The notes under the pieces: model-generated | What the model saw: only the letters and a program-made list of their open reading frames with translations | The model's database searches: none | Told to the model about the DNA's origin: nothing | In this document: positions 17,038 through 25,820 of the stretch, one piece after another | Layout of the letters: each line of letters begins with the position of its first letter | Position numbering within the stretch: the stretch's first letter is position 1 | Program-made: the position numbers and the translations under genes | Origin: Pectobacterium sp013449375 | GTDB taxonomy: Bacteria > Pseudomonadota > Gammaproteobacteria > Enterobacterales > Enterobacteriaceae | Strand: one strand, 5' to 3' | Length of the DNA stretch: 64,000 nt | Assembly: GCF_048593165.1 (NCBI RefSeq) | Contig: NZ_CP184271.1

Positions 17038-18147
17038 ATGCTTCGGCTAAAATCCACCACTCTTGCTGTTTGCCTGTTGCCTCTCGCCCTGGTGGCGTGT
17101 GGCGATGCTTCCGATGTCGACGATCCACGCAATCAGCCTCCTCTGGTGAGAGCGGCTACCGTGGTGAGTGCTGTTGAGGCTTCTCGTGCCTTCACCGGTG
17201 TTGTTGTCGCACGAGTTCAAAGCGACTTGGGTTTTCGGGTGCAAGGCAAAATCCTTGAACGTCTGGTTGATACCGGCCAGACCGTGAAACGTGGCCAGCC
17301 TTTGATGCGTCTGGACCCAATCGATCTCAGCCTGCAGGCACAAGCCCAGCAGCAGGCCGTTACCGCGGCCCGTGCCCGTGCCAGACAGGCGACCGATGAC
17401 GAAGCTCGCTATCGTGGTCTGGTTGCTGCAGGTGCGGTATCCGCTTCAGCCTACGATCAGATCAAGTCCGCTGCCGAGATGGCGAAAGCGGAACTGAGCG
17501 CCGCGCAGGCTCAGGCCGATGTAGCACGCAATGCGACGGAGTATGCCGTGTTGCTGGCCGATGCCGACGGCGTGGTAATGAATACACTGGCTGAACCCGG
17601 TCAAGTGGTGAGTGCAGGGCAGGCTGTTGTTCGGCTGGCGCGCGCGGGGCAACGGGAAGCCATCGTACAACTGCCCGAAACGCTACGCCCCGCGGTTGGA
17701 AGCGAAGCGCAGGCAATGCGCTATGGCGCAGGAGAACAGCGTGTTCCAGCGAAACTGCGGTTGCTCTCCGATGCGGCCGATCCGTTGACGCGTACCTTCG
17801 AAGCGAGGTATGTGCTTGAAGGTGAGCTGGCGAGTGCACCGCTCGGATCCACCGTTACGCTCCACATTGTGCAAGATGACGTATCCCGCCAGATGTTACA
17901 GGTGCCTTTAGCTGCAATTTATGACCCAGGGAAAGGGCCGGGTGTCTGGCGTATTTCAGGCGACCCAGCCAAAGTATCATGGCAACCCGTTCAGATGTCT
18001 GGCCTTAGCGACGATAGGGCAAAGGTGACCGGGAATCTCAAACCGGGAGAGCAGATTGTTGCCTTGGGGACGCATTTGCTGCATGACGGCGAGGCGGTCC
18101 GAGTGATTGAACAGCGCGATGCCAGCGTCGCCGGGAGCCAGCCATGA
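17038..18147 (+). CDS. RND efflux periplasmic adaptor lipoprotein
   Basis: A 369-residue membrane-fusion protein with lipobox LVAC (Cys about 21). The lipoyl half-motifs are LGFRVQGKILERLVDTGQTV and DADGVVMNTLAEPGQVVSAG, flanking an alpha-hairpin at about 100-150. The AAGAAGGGAACCC leader gives a suitable Shine-Dalgarno. Its stop overlaps the pump start by four bases. It joins the inner-membrane pump downstream to the channel encoded at 14773-16260. It is related to, but clearly distinct from, the adaptor at 6.8 kb. Confidence 0.93.
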   Translation: MLRLKSTTLAVCLLPLALVACGDASDVDDPRNQPPLVRAATVVSAVEASRAFTGVVVARVQSDLGFRVQGKILERLVDTGQTVKRGQPLMRLDPIDLSLQAQAQQQAVTAARARARQATDDEARYRGLVAAGAVSASAYDQIKSAAEMAKAELSAAQAQADVARNATEYAVLLADADGVVMNTLAEPGQVVSAGQAVVRLARAGQREAIVQLPETLRPAVGSEAQAMRYGAGEQRVPAKLRLLSDAADPLTRTFEARYVLEGELASAPLGSTVTLHIVQDDVSRQMLQVPLAAIYDPGKGPGVWRISGDPAKVSWQPVQMSGLSDDRAKVTGNLKPGEQIVALGTHLLHDGEAVRVIEQRDASVAGSQP

Positions 18148-21100
18148 GCGAGGGAAGATTCAATCTTTCGGCGCTTGCTGTCCGTGAGCGCTCCATCACG
18201 CTATTTCTTATTATCCTGATTACCGTTGCTGGCATTCTCTCGTTCTTTGAACTGGGGCGTGCAGAAGATCCACCGTTTACGGTCAAGCAGATGACCATTG
18301 TTTCTGTCTGGCCGGGGGCGACCGCTCAGGAAATGCAGGATCAGGTGGCTGAACCGCTGGAAAAACGCATGCAGGAGCTCAAGTGGTATGACCGCAGTGA
18401 GACTTACACGCGTCCTGGACTCGCTTTTACCATGCTGTCACTGCTCGATAGTACGCCGCCTTCACAGGTACAGGAGGAGTTCTATCAGGCGCGTAAAAAG
18501 CTCGGCGATGAAGCCAGGAACCTGCCGGCAGGCGTGATTGGGCCGATGGTTAATGACGAATTCTCCGATGTGACCTTTGCGCTCTTTGCGCTGAAGGCGA
18601 AGGGCGAGCCGCAGCGTTTACTGGTCCGTGATGCCGAATCGCTGCGTCAGCGTCTCTTGCATGTGCCGGGCGTGAAGAAGGTCAATATCATCGGGGAACA
18701 GGCTGAACGTATTTTTGTGTCGTTCTCGCATGACCGGCTGGCGACGCTGGGTATTGCTCCTCAGGACATTTTCTCCGCGCTGAATAGCCAGAACGAACTG
18801 ACGCCTGCCGGCTCGATTAATACGAGCGGGCCGCAGATCTTTATTCGTCTGGATGGCGCTTTTGATAAGTTGGACAAGATCCGTAAAACGCCGATTGTTG
18901 TACAGGGTAGGACGTTACAGCTTTCAGACGTAGCAACCGTTGAGCGTGGTTATGAAGATCCTGCGACCTTTCTGGTTCGCAATCAGGGAGAACCGGCGCT
19001 GTTGCTGGGCATTGTGATGCGTGAAGGATGGAATGGCCTGGATTTGGGGAAGGCACTGGATGCTGAGACGACCAAAATCAATGAAGGCATGCCGCTTGGC
19101 ATGACGTTGACGAAAGTCACCGATCAGTCGGTGAATATCAGCTCGTCTGTTGACGAATTCATGATCAAATTTTTCGTCGCGTTGCTTGTCGTGCTGGTTG
19201 TTTGCTTTATCAGCATGGGCTGGCGCGTGGGAGTTGTCGTTGCCGCCGCGGTGCCGTTGACGCTGGCTATCGTCTTTGTGGTGATGGAAGCGTCCGGTAA
19301 AAACTTTGACCGAATTACGTTGGGGTCTCTCATTCTGGCGCTGGGTTTGCTGGTCGATGATGCCATTATCGCCATCGAGATGATGGTAGTGAAAATGGAG
19401 GAGGGCTATAGCCGTGTTAAAGCCTCCGCCTATGCCTGGAGCCATACGGCTGCCCCGATGCTGGCTGGTACGCTGGTCACCGCTGTGGGTTTTATGCCTA
19501 ACGGTTTCGCGCAATCCACCGCCGGTGAGTACACCAGCAACATGTTCTGGATCGTCGGTATTGCCCTGATTGCCTCCTGGGTCGTTGCGGTGGTCTTTAC
19601 GCCTTATTTGGGCGTAAAAATGCTGCCGGAAATCAAAACCGTAGAGGGGGGACATGCCGCCATCTACAACACCCGCCATTACAACCAATTTCGCCGTTTA
19701 TTGACGCGTGTTATCTCGCGGAAATGGATCGTGGCAGGTACCGTGGTGGCTGCCTTTACCGTAGCGATCTTAGGTATGGCGCTGGTTAAAAAACAATTCT
19801 TCCCGACCTCCGATCGTCCTGAAGTGCTGGTAGAGGTACAGATGCCCTATGGGACTTCCATTGAGCAGACCAGCGCGGCAACGGCGAAGGTAGAGGACTG
19901 GCTGAAGAAGCAGGAAGAGGCAAAAATTGTTACGTCTTACATTGGGCAAGGTTCACCGCGCTTTTTTCTGGCTATGTCGCCAGAGCTGCCCGATCCGTCG
20001 TTTGCAAAAATTGTCGTGCTGACGGACAGCCAGGAAGCGCGTGAGGCTCTCAAGTTTCGGCTTCGTGAAGCGGCGGCCAATGGCCTGGCAACGGAAGCGC
20101 TTGTTCGGGTGACTCAACTGGTGTTTGGCCCCTATTCACCTTATCCGGTAGCCTACCGTGTTATGGGACCGGATCCGACCATGCTACGTGAGATTGCAGA
20201 CAAGGTTAAAACGGTGATGCTGGCAAGTCCGATGATGAGGACCGTCAATACCGACTGGGGGCCACAGGTGCCGACGCTGCATTTCACGCTCGATCAGGAT
20301 CGTTTGCAGGCGGTGGGATTGACATCGAATGCGGTTGCTCAGCAACTTCAGTTCCTACTCTCGGGGATTCCGATCACGTCGGTGCGTGAAGACATCCGCG
20401 CGGTACAGGTCATGGGACGTGCTGCCGGGGATATCCGGCTTGATCCAGCCAAAATAGCGGGCTTCACGCTCGTGGGGTCTGCCGGTCAGCGTATTCCTCT
20501 GTCACAGATAGGGGAAGTCGACGTGAAGATGGAAGATCCTATCCTGCGCCGCCGCGATCGCACACCGATCATGACTGTACGGGGTGATATCGCCGAAAAC
20601 CTGCAACCGCCGGATGTCTCTATGGCGATCCTGAAACAGCTACAGCCCATCATCGATACACTTCCGGCCGGATACCGTATTGAACAGGCTGGCCCGATTG
20701 AAGAATCAGGAAAAGCCACTCAAGCGATGGCACCGCTGTTTCCTATCATGATCGCGCTCACGCTACTGATCATCATCCTACAGGTGCGGTCAATGTCGGC
20801 AATGGTGATGGTGTTTCTCACTTCACCGCTGGGGCTGATTGGCGTGGTGCCAACGCTACTACTCTTCAACCAGCCGTTTGGTATCAATGCGCTTGTGGGG
20901 TTGATTGCGCTATCCGGTATCCTGATGCGTAATACTTTGATTCTTATCGGGCAGATCCATCACAACGAGCAGGAAGGACTCTCGCCATTCGATGCGGTGG
21001 TGGAGGCGACGGTGCAGCGAGCCCGACCTGTGTTGCTGACCGCGCTGGCCGCCATTTTGGCGTTCATCCCGCTCACTCATTCTATTTTCTGGGGCACGCT

Positions 21101-21233
21101 GGCATACACGCTGATTGGCGGGACGTTTGGCGGCACCATCATCACGCTGGTGTTTCTGCCTGCGATGTACGCTATCTGGTTCAAGATACGTCCAGAGAAT
21201 GAGAAGCACGTCGATAAACCCGCCGCGGTGTAA
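18144..21233 (+). CDS. RND family inner-membrane efflux transporter
   Basis: A 1029-residue RND exporter. It shows the N-terminal helix (RSITLFLIILITVAGILSFF), the GLLVDDAIIAIEMM motif in helix 4, two large periplasmic loops, and C-terminal helices with RNTLILIGQIHHNEQEG and ARPVLLTALAAILAFIPL. With the adaptor, channel and TetR repressor it forms a self-contained regulated tripartite system. Compared with the pump at 7.9 kb it has the same architecture but moderate sequence similarity, so the two are not a recent duplication. Confidence 0.94.
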   Translation: MSEGRFNLSALAVRERSITLFLIILITVAGILSFFELGRAEDPPFTVKQMTIVSVWPGATAQEMQDQVAEPLEKRMQELKWYDRSETYTRPGLAFTMLSLLDSTPPSQVQEEFYQARKKLGDEARNLPAGVIGPMVNDEFSDVTFALFALKAKGEPQRLLVRDAESLRQRLLHVPGVKKVNIIGEQAERIFVSFSHDRLATLGIAPQDIFSALNSQNELTPAGSINTSGPQIFIRLDGAFDKLDKIRKTPIVVQGRTLQLSDVATVERGYEDPATFLVRNQGEPALLLGIVMREGWNGLDLGKALDAETTKINEGMPLGMTLTKVTDQSVNISSSVDEFMIKFFVALLVVLVVCFISMGWRVGVVVAAAVPLTLAIVFVVMEASGKNFDRITLGSLILALGLLVDDAIIAIEMMVVKMEEGYSRVKASAYAWSHTAAPMLAGTLVTAVGFMPNGFAQSTAGEYTSNMFWIVGIALIASWVVAVVFTPYLGVKMLPEIKTVEGGHAAIYNTRHYNQFRRLLTRVISRKWIVAGTVVAAFTVAILGMALVKKQFFPTSDRPEVLVEVQMPYGTSIEQTSAATAKVEDWLKKQEEAKIVTSYIGQGSPRFFLAMSPELPDPSFAKIVVLTDSQEAREALKFRLREAAANGLATEALVRVTQLVFGPYSPYPVAYRVMGPDPTMLREIADKVKTVMLASPMMRTVNTDWGPQVPTLHFTLDQDRLQAVGLTSNAVAQQLQFLLSGIPITSVREDIRAVQVMGRAAGDIRLDPAKIAGFTLVGSAGQRIPLSQIGEVDVKMEDPILRRRDRTPIMTVRGDIAENLQPPDVSMAILKQLQPIIDTLPAGYRIEQAGPIEESGKATQAMAPLFPIMIALTLLIIILQVRSMSAMVMVFLTSPLGLIGVVPTLLLFNQPFGINALVGLIALSGILMRNTLILIGQIHHNEQEGLSPFDAVVEATVQRARPVLLTALAAILAFIPLTHSIFWGTLAYTLIGGTFGGTIITLVFLPAMYAIWFKIRPENEKHVDKPAAV

Positions 21234-21246
21234 GCCGTCATTGATA

Positions 21247-21280
21247 TGAAAACGCTCGTCACACAAGGTGGCGAGCGTTA
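21247..21280. terminator. Hairpin after the RND pump gene
   Basis: AACGCTCG-TCAC pairs with GTGG-CGAGCGTT around a short loop, just after the pump stop. The T run lies on the minus-strand side (TTTTC), so it may terminate transcription coming from the right as well as fold in the pump mRNA. Confidence 0.45.
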
Positions 21281-21298
21281 TCCAGTCTATTTCGCCTC

Positions 21299-21844
21299 TG
21301 GCCATCGTAGTCTCGTAGCGTCAGTGAACCACTTTCGCCAGATGCGACGGCGTTCTTTGCCGTGTTTTTTGACTTTCCATTCACCTTCACCGAAGACTTT
21401 CAGACCGGTAGAATCCACCACCAGATGCGCAATTTCACCACGGGTGGGGGTTTTGACACTGATATTGACCGACGTTGCCCGCTTGCTGACACTGCTGTAA
21501 TCCGCGCAACGGAACGCCCATCAGGGCAAAAATGGAATCAATAAAGCCTGTGCGGCTGGCAGGGGCAGCCGGAATGCACGTTTAATCACCAGGACAGTCG
21601 TGATGGCAAGGTCAGAATAGCGCTGAGGGCGTCCCCGTGATGATGGTGTTGCCGTTTCGTACCATACCTTAACCGCTTCATCGTCCAGCCAGAAGGTGAT
21701 GGAACCACGGTTGATAAGGGTTTGTTGTAGGTCTTCCAGTTGGTGATGCTGAATTTCTGCTTTGCCACGGGACTGCCTGCGTAGTGAGGGGATGCGTGTT
21801 CTGATCCTTCTACTCAGCAAAAGTTCGATTTATTCAACAAAGCC
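21299..21844 (-). mobile_element. IS903-like (IS5 family) remnant with internal deletion
   Basis: The minus strand carries the terminal inverted repeat GGCTTTGTTGAATAAATC (21827-21844), then a transposase start (KAEIQHHQLEDLQQTLINRGSI; WLDDEAVKVWYE; GRPQRYSDLAITTVLVIKRAF). A second frame resumes with VNISVKTPTRGEIAHLVVDS, TGLKVFGEGEWKVKKHGKER and RRIWRK. It then jumps directly to GSLTLRDYDGQ, the C-terminal motif of IS903-type transposases, so about 400 bp between RRIWRK and that motif are missing. The far end lacks its inverted repeat. It cannot transpose by itself. Confidence 0.85.
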
Positions 21845-22808
21845 CTTTTTCGAAATCCTCGCAGTAAATATTAAGTAGGTCAAAGGGATAATTGAGAGAC
21901 GGATCTTCACGGAAAGCAGTTAATAAATAATCTACCGTTGCGTGTACACGGGGTGCTATAAGCGCTCTGTGTGGGTACTGAATAACCATCTCGTAATTTC
22001 CTGGATCGTGTTTGCCCATCAGCACTATTTTCAACTTACCTTCCTTTAGATAGCGAAGTGCGTGATGAACTCCAACCTGAGCAATGCCGAGTCCCAGACA
22101 GGCTGCTTGAACTTGAGCCTCCGGTGCGGAAATAGTAATAACAGCATTGTCGGGTTCCATGGTTGTCAGGCTGCCATCCTCTGAGCGAAATCCCCATGGC
22201 GAGAGCTTTCCACCTAAAAAACGACGAGCTATCAAATGATGCTTGCTTAGCTCTTGAGGGGATTGGGGGATCCCATAATTTTTAAGATACTCAGGAGAAG
22301 CGACGAGAATCATACCTAATTGGCAGACCGGACGAGATATCAGTGTCGAATCGACGATGCGGCCTCCCCTGATAGCCAGGTCATATCCATCACGGACCAG
22401 ATCTACCATTCTGTCATCAAAATCAACCTCCACGGACAGCGATGGGTAGCGGGCTCGTAACCCTGAAAGCACGGGTAACACTTGCTCCCGTCCGAATGCC
22501 GCACTGGTTGAAATACGAACATGCCCACTAATTTCCATTTTTCTTGCGACTACAGCATCAACTGCAGTATCCAGAGCATCAATAGCAATACGCGCTTGCT
22601 TGAGAAAGAGTTTTCCCTCATCGGTAAGGCTCAGTTTACGGGTTGTCCTGTTCATCAGGCGTATACCCAAAACCTGCTCAAGACTCGCCACATTTTTACT
22701 GACCGCTGCCGAGCTTATCCCTAACGAGCGGGCTGCTGATGCAAAGCTCCCAACATCAGAGGCTTCGATAAATGAAAGTATTGCTCGCACACGTTGTGAA
22801 AGTTCCAT
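21834..22808 (-). CDS. LysR-family transcriptional regulator with IS-derived C-terminus
   Basis: A 324-residue LysR regulator. The helix-turn-helix is at about 8-60 (FASAARSLGISSAAVSKNVASLE) and the substrate-binding domain follows from about 95. The ATG at 22808 follows an AGGT Shine-Dalgarno; the 24 upstream codons do not look coding. The last codons (GLC, stop) lie inside the terminal repeat of the IS903-like remnant, so the original 3' end was replaced by the insertion. The protein is still long enough to fold. The true target genes are not adjacent. Confidence 0.85.
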   Translation of the reverse strand: MELSQRVRAILSFIEASDVGSFASAARSLGISSAAVSKNVASLEQVLGIRLMNRTTRKLSLTDEGKLFLKQARIAIDALDTAVDAVVARKMEISGHVRISTSAAFGREQVLPVLSGLRARYPSLSVEVDFDDRMVDLVRDGYDLAIRGGRIVDSTLISRPVCQLGMILVASPEYLKNYGIPQSPQELSKHHLIARRFLGGKLSPWGFRSEDGSLTTMEPDNAVITISAPEAQVQAACLGLGIAQVGVHHALRYLKEGKLKIVLMGKHDPGNYEMVIQYPHRALIAPRVHATVDYLLTAFREDPSLNYPFDLLNIYCEDFEKGLC

Positions 22809-22922
22809 ATCTATACCTCGGGAAATGATATTTATGACGGTAAAAGATGTATGCGCCGATTGACAACTTGAGGTTATCAATTCATCAACTTTATGTACGG
22901 TTAAATAATGGGTAAGCGTTGT

Positions 22923-23259
22923 GTAGTTGCCCCCACTAAAACGGACAGGTTAACTCGCCACTTTAAGAGCTCGATACTCTCTCGGTGACATCATTTTCAA
23001 TCCACTGTGTGGGTGGTAATTGTTGTAATCGTCAAACCACTCGGCGAGTTTTACAAGCACTGTAGCTGCGTCTGGACGGTCGTTCAGGTATACATAATCT
23101 CGTTTGAACGTCTTCACGAAAGCCTCTGCCATGCCATTGCTTTGCGGGCTTCTGACTGGCGTCGTGCACACTTTAAAACCGAGTGACTTGGCGAACTGCT
23201 GTGTTTCTTCGGCGATATAACAACTGCCATTATCGGTTAACCATTCGACGGTATGTGGC
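22923..23259 (-). mobile_element. IS2-like (IS3 family) remnant, 3' end of orfB
   Basis: The minus-strand frame 22950-23259 encodes the last third of an IS2-type transposase: PHTVEWLTDNGSCYIAEETQ (second Asp of DDE), then SPQSNGMAEAFVKTFKRDY (Glu of DDE), then WFDDYNNYHPHSGLKMMSPREY. The outer end shows a terminal-repeat-like stretch, GCCCCCACTAAAACGGACAG, at about 22928-22948. The 5' part is cut off exactly at the left end of the IS3-like element. No other piece of this element is seen on the far side. Confidence 0.8.
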
Positions 23260-23324
23260 TGATCTTCCCCACCATTAGTAGACACGCGACTAAGTGAGTA
23301 AACTCTCAACCAGAGGAGACTCAC

Positions 23325-23624
23325 ATGACAAAACCAGCATCAACCAGCAAAACGGCCCGTAAACAGTACACACCCGAATTCCGCGATGAAGCCCTAAAAC
23401 TGGCTGAACGCATCGGTGTCGCTGCTGCTGCACGCGAGCTCAGCCTTTATGAATCCCAGCTCTACAACTGGCGCAGTAAACAACAGCAACAGATGACCTC
23501 CTCAGCGCGCGAGAATGAACTGGCGGCCGAAAATGCCCGCCTCAAACGCCAACTGGCTGAGCGGGACGAGGAACTGGCCATTCTCCAAAAGGCCGCGACA
23601 TACTTTGCGAGGCGCCTGAAATGA
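23325..23624 (+). CDS. IS3-like transposase OrfA
   Basis: A 99-residue DNA-binding subunit. A helix-turn-helix (ALKLAERIGVAAAARELSLYESQLYNW) is followed by a leucine-zipper region rich in Leu, Ala and Glu (60-95). A good Shine-Dalgarno (AGAGGAG) lies before the ATG. Its end overlaps orfB by four bases, the arrangement used by IS3-family elements to make the OrfAB transposase by -1 frameshifting; CCAAAAGG near 23585 is a possible slip site. Confidence 0.94.
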   Translation: MTKPASTSKTARKQYTPEFRDEALKLAERIGVAAAARELSLYESQLYNWRSKQQQQMTSSARENELAAENARLKRQLAERDEELAILQKAATYFARRLK

Positions 23625-24475
23625 AGTATGTCTTTATCGAAAAACATCAGGCAGAGTTCAGCATCAAAGCCATGTGCCGGGTGCTTCGGGTCGCCCGCAG
23701 CGGTTGGTATGCCTGGCGTTGTCGCCGCCATCAGGTCAGCTCGCGTCAGCGGTTCCGACGTGTCTGTGATGATGCCGTCAGTAAGGCATTCAATAACGCC
23801 AAACAGCGGTACGGTGCCCCGCGACTGGCTGATGAGCTACCGGAATATAATGTGAAAACCATTGCTGCCAGCCTGCGCCGTCAGGGGCTGCGGGCAAAAG
23901 CGGCCCGGAAGTTCAGTCCTGTCAGCTACCGGGAGCACGGGCTGCCTGTGTCTGAAAATCTGCTGAAGCAAGATTTCATCGCCAGCGGTCCAAATCAAAA
24001 GTGGGTGGGAGATATCACGTATTTACGTACAGATGAAGGCTGGCTGTATCTGGCCGTAGTCATTGACCTATGGTCGCGTGCTGTTATTGGCTGGTCGATG
24101 TCATCGAGGATGACGGCACAGCTGGCCTGTGATGCGCTACAGATGGCACTGTGGCGGCGTAAACGCCCGAAAAACGTAATCGTTCACACTGACCGTGGCG
24201 GGCAGTACTGCTCAGCGGATTACCAGAGCCTGCTGAAACGGCATAATTTGCATGGGAGCATGAGTGCAAAAGGTTGCTGTTACGATAATGCCTGTGCGGA
24301 AAGCTTCTTCCACTCACTGAAAGTCGAATGCATCCATGGTGAACGCTTTATCAGTCGGGAAATAATGCGGACGACGGTATTTAATTATATCGAGTGTGAT
24401 TACAATCGGTGGCGCCGTCACAGTGCCTGTGGCGGTATCAGTCCAGAACAATTTGAAAACCAGAACCTCGCTTAG
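23621..24475 (+). CDS. IS3-like transposase OrfB (DDE integrase core)
   Basis: A 284-residue catalytic subunit. After an HTH_21 region (about 30-90) the rve core has all three acidic residues: Asp in VGDITYLRTD, Asp in IVHTDRGGQYCS, and Glu in CYDNACAESFFHSLK. It ends with the usual SPEQFENQNLA tail. The frame is intact, so the element is potentially active in combination with OrfA. Confidence 0.94.
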   Translation: MKYVFIEKHQAEFSIKAMCRVLRVARSGWYAWRCRRHQVSSRQRFRRVCDDAVSKAFNNAKQRYGAPRLADELPEYNVKTIAASLRRQGLRAKAARKFSPVSYREHGLPVSENLLKQDFIASGPNQKWVGDITYLRTDEGWLYLAVVIDLWSRAVIGWSMSSRMTAQLACDALQMALWRRKRPKNVIVHTDRGGQYCSADYQSLLKRHNLHGSMSAKGCCYDNACAESFFHSLKVECIHGERFISREIMRTTVFNYIECDYNRWRRHSACGGISPEQFENQNLA

Positions 24476-24505
24476 GGCTGTGTCCACATTACGTGGGTAG
24501 GATCA

Positions 24506-24585
24506 CCTCTGTGCTACCGCTCGACTTGCATGTGTTAGGCCTGCCGCCAGCGTTCAATCTGAGCCATGATCAAACTCTTCAATTT
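24506..24585 (-). rRNA. 16S rRNA gene, first 80 nt only
   Basis: The minus strand begins AAATTGAAGAGTTTGATC, continues through the universal 5' region (GGCTCAG, GAACGCTGGCGG, CCTAACACATGCAAGTCGA), and ends within V1 at GGTAGCACAGAGG, where the IS3-like right end starts. Nothing of the remaining 16S, tRNA spacer, 23S or 5S genes follows on the other side of the element. The stub is therefore a beheaded rrn operon. Its place after murI matches rrnB in E. coli. Confidence 0.95.
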
Positions 24586-24770
24586 AAGATTTGTTTGATT
24601 TGCTGAACTCGTCAGCGATGCTCAAAGAATTAAAACTGTTTATTCGTAATGAATTTACTGTTGTTCACTCTTCAAGACTTTTTATATCGTTAAGATACGG
24701 TCTTGTGAGTGCCCACACAGATTGTCTGATTAAATTGTTAAAGAGCGTTGCCACTTCATCGGTGGCGCGG
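24586..24770 (-). promoter_or_regulatory. rrn leader with boxB and boxA antitermination sites
   Basis: Between P2 and the 16S start the minus strand carries boxB, a hairpin GCCAC-N7-GTGGC at 24750-24766, and boxA, CGCTCTTTAACAA at 24735-24747. AATCAGACAATCTGTGTGGGCACTC-type leader sequence follows. These are the sites that load the Nus antitermination complex onto rRNA transcripts. All are intact although the 16S gene is gone. Confidence 0.9.
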
Positions 24771-24777
24771 GCTGCAT

Positions 24778-24805
24778 ATATTATGCTAATCCGCTTTAAA
24801 GTCAA
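24778..24805 (-). promoter_or_regulatory. rrn P2 promoter
   Basis: TTGACT (24800-24805) and TAATAT (24778-24783) are separated by 16 bp on the minus strand, and a GC-rich segment (GCAGCCCGCGCC) follows the -10. Position and sequence correspond to the rrn P2 promoter of enterobacteria. Confidence 0.88.
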
Positions 24806-24883
24806 GCCATTACTGACTGCTTTATGAAATCTTTTTCCTATCACCACAACTGCGTGTCGCTGTTGCCGTGTCAGTGGAGGCGC

Positions 24884-24935
24884 ATTATAGGGACTTCTCG
24901 CCGCCTGACAAGCGCTAAATGCAAAAAAATTATCG
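24884..24935 (-). promoter_or_regulatory. rrn P1 promoter with UP element
   Basis: TTGTCA (24906-24911) and TATAAT (24884-24889) have 16-bp spacing on the minus strand, followed by the GC-rich discriminator GCGCC. Upstream is an A/T-rich UP element (GATAATTTTTTTGCATTTA). It matches the layout of rrn P1, the growth-rate-regulated promoter. It starts less than 80 bp after murI. Confidence 0.9.
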
Positions 24936-24962
24936 TTTGTCTACTATTCACCCACAAAGCCA

Positions 24963-25820
24963 TCAAAGTGGTAGTTTTTCCAGCGAATCGAAGCCATAAC
25001 GCTGCAATATTGGCCACAGCGTCGCGACTTTAGGTGTAATCGCCAGGCAATAAACCAGATTCTTATCTGTCGAAAGCGGTGGATTATCCAGATTAGCAAT
25101 GAGCCACGCGGTTCTTCTGGCAATCGCGGCACCGGAATCGACAAGACGCGTGCCATCTGGCAACGCCGCTTTCAGCTCTTCTGCTAACAACGGAAAATGC
25201 GTACAACCTAGTACAACCGTATCTGGCGGCTCCGGTAAACGCAGCCAGGGACGTAGAATTTTTTGCAGTTCGGAAATGGAAATCGTCTCCCCCTGCAATT
25301 TCGCTTCTGCCAATTCAACCAGCTCTGACGACCCCAGCGACAAAATCTGGCAATCCGTCGCAAAACGGGCAATCAGTTCGTGCGTATAGGGGCGTTGAAC
25401 CGTTGCGCGCGTCGCCAGTAGGCCAACAACGCCGTTGCGCGTCAGCTTAGCTGCCGGCTTCACCGCAGGAACGACTCCCACGACAGGGAAAGTAAAACGC
25501 TCACGTAACGCTGGAAGGGAGATCGTACTCGCCGTATTACAGGCAATCACAACCAGTGCGAGCTGATGGCGTAGTTGAACTGCGTTAACAATCTCAACTA
25601 CGCGCTCGATAATAAACTGCTGTGATTTCTCACCATAGGGAAACGCTTCGTTATCGAATGCGTATATATAGTGAAGATCCGGCAAAAGTTGCCGGATTTC
25701 ATCATAAACAGACAGCCCGCCTACGCCGGAATCGAAGACCAGAACCGTAGGACGGGATGGCAGGTTAGAAGGTATAGCTTCCGGTGAGATAGTATTCTCG
25801 CCCTGCCGTGCGGTAGCCAT
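24963..25820 (-). CDS. murI: Glutamate racemase
   Basis: A 285-residue cytoplasmic enzyme that makes D-glutamate for peptidoglycan. The two catalytic cysteines are in ACNTAS and GCTHFP, and the N-terminal motif FDSGVGGLSVYDEI and FPYGEKS are present. The ATG at 25820 gives a start like E. coli MurI (MAT...), and 285 residues is the same length. The start lies 56 bp inside btuB, the same overlap known in E. coli, which suggests translational coupling. It is followed by the rrn P1 promoter. Confidence 0.97.
   Translation of the reverse strand: MATARQGENTISPEAIPSNLPSRPTVLVFDSGVGGLSVYDEIRQLLPDLHYIYAFDNEAFPYGEKSQQFIIERVVEIVNAVQLRHQLALVVIACNTASTISLPALRERFTFPVVGVVPAVKPAAKLTRNGVVGLLATRATVQRPYTHELIARFATDCQILSLGSSELVELAEAKLQGETISISELQKILRPWLRLPEPPDTVVLGCTHFPLLAEELKAALPDGTRLVDSGAAIARRTAWLIANLDNPPLSTDKNLVYCLAITPKVATLWPILQRYGFDSLEKLPL

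Larger units (their letters stand above)
23260..24505 (+). mobile_element. Complete IS3-like insertion sequence
   Basis: A 1246-bp element whose ends read TGATCTTCCCC at the left and GTGGGTAGGATCA at the right, the expected IS3-type termini. It carries orfA and orfB in overlapping frames. Flanking triplets differ (GGC on the left, CCT on the right), so there is no target-site duplication. Together with the unrelated flanks, an IS2-like remnant and a 16S rRNA stub, this points to a deletion or recombination at the element after insertion. Confidence 0.92.

Noticed and set aside
23260..24505. A simple, single insertion of the IS3-like element into 16S rRNA
   Set aside because: The flanks are unrelated (IS2-like on one side, 16S on the other) and there is no target duplication, so a deletion or recombination must also have occurred.
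24591..25033. Short open frames in the rrn leader and promoter region
   Set aside because: The region is fully explained by rrn P1, P2, boxB, boxA and the leader.
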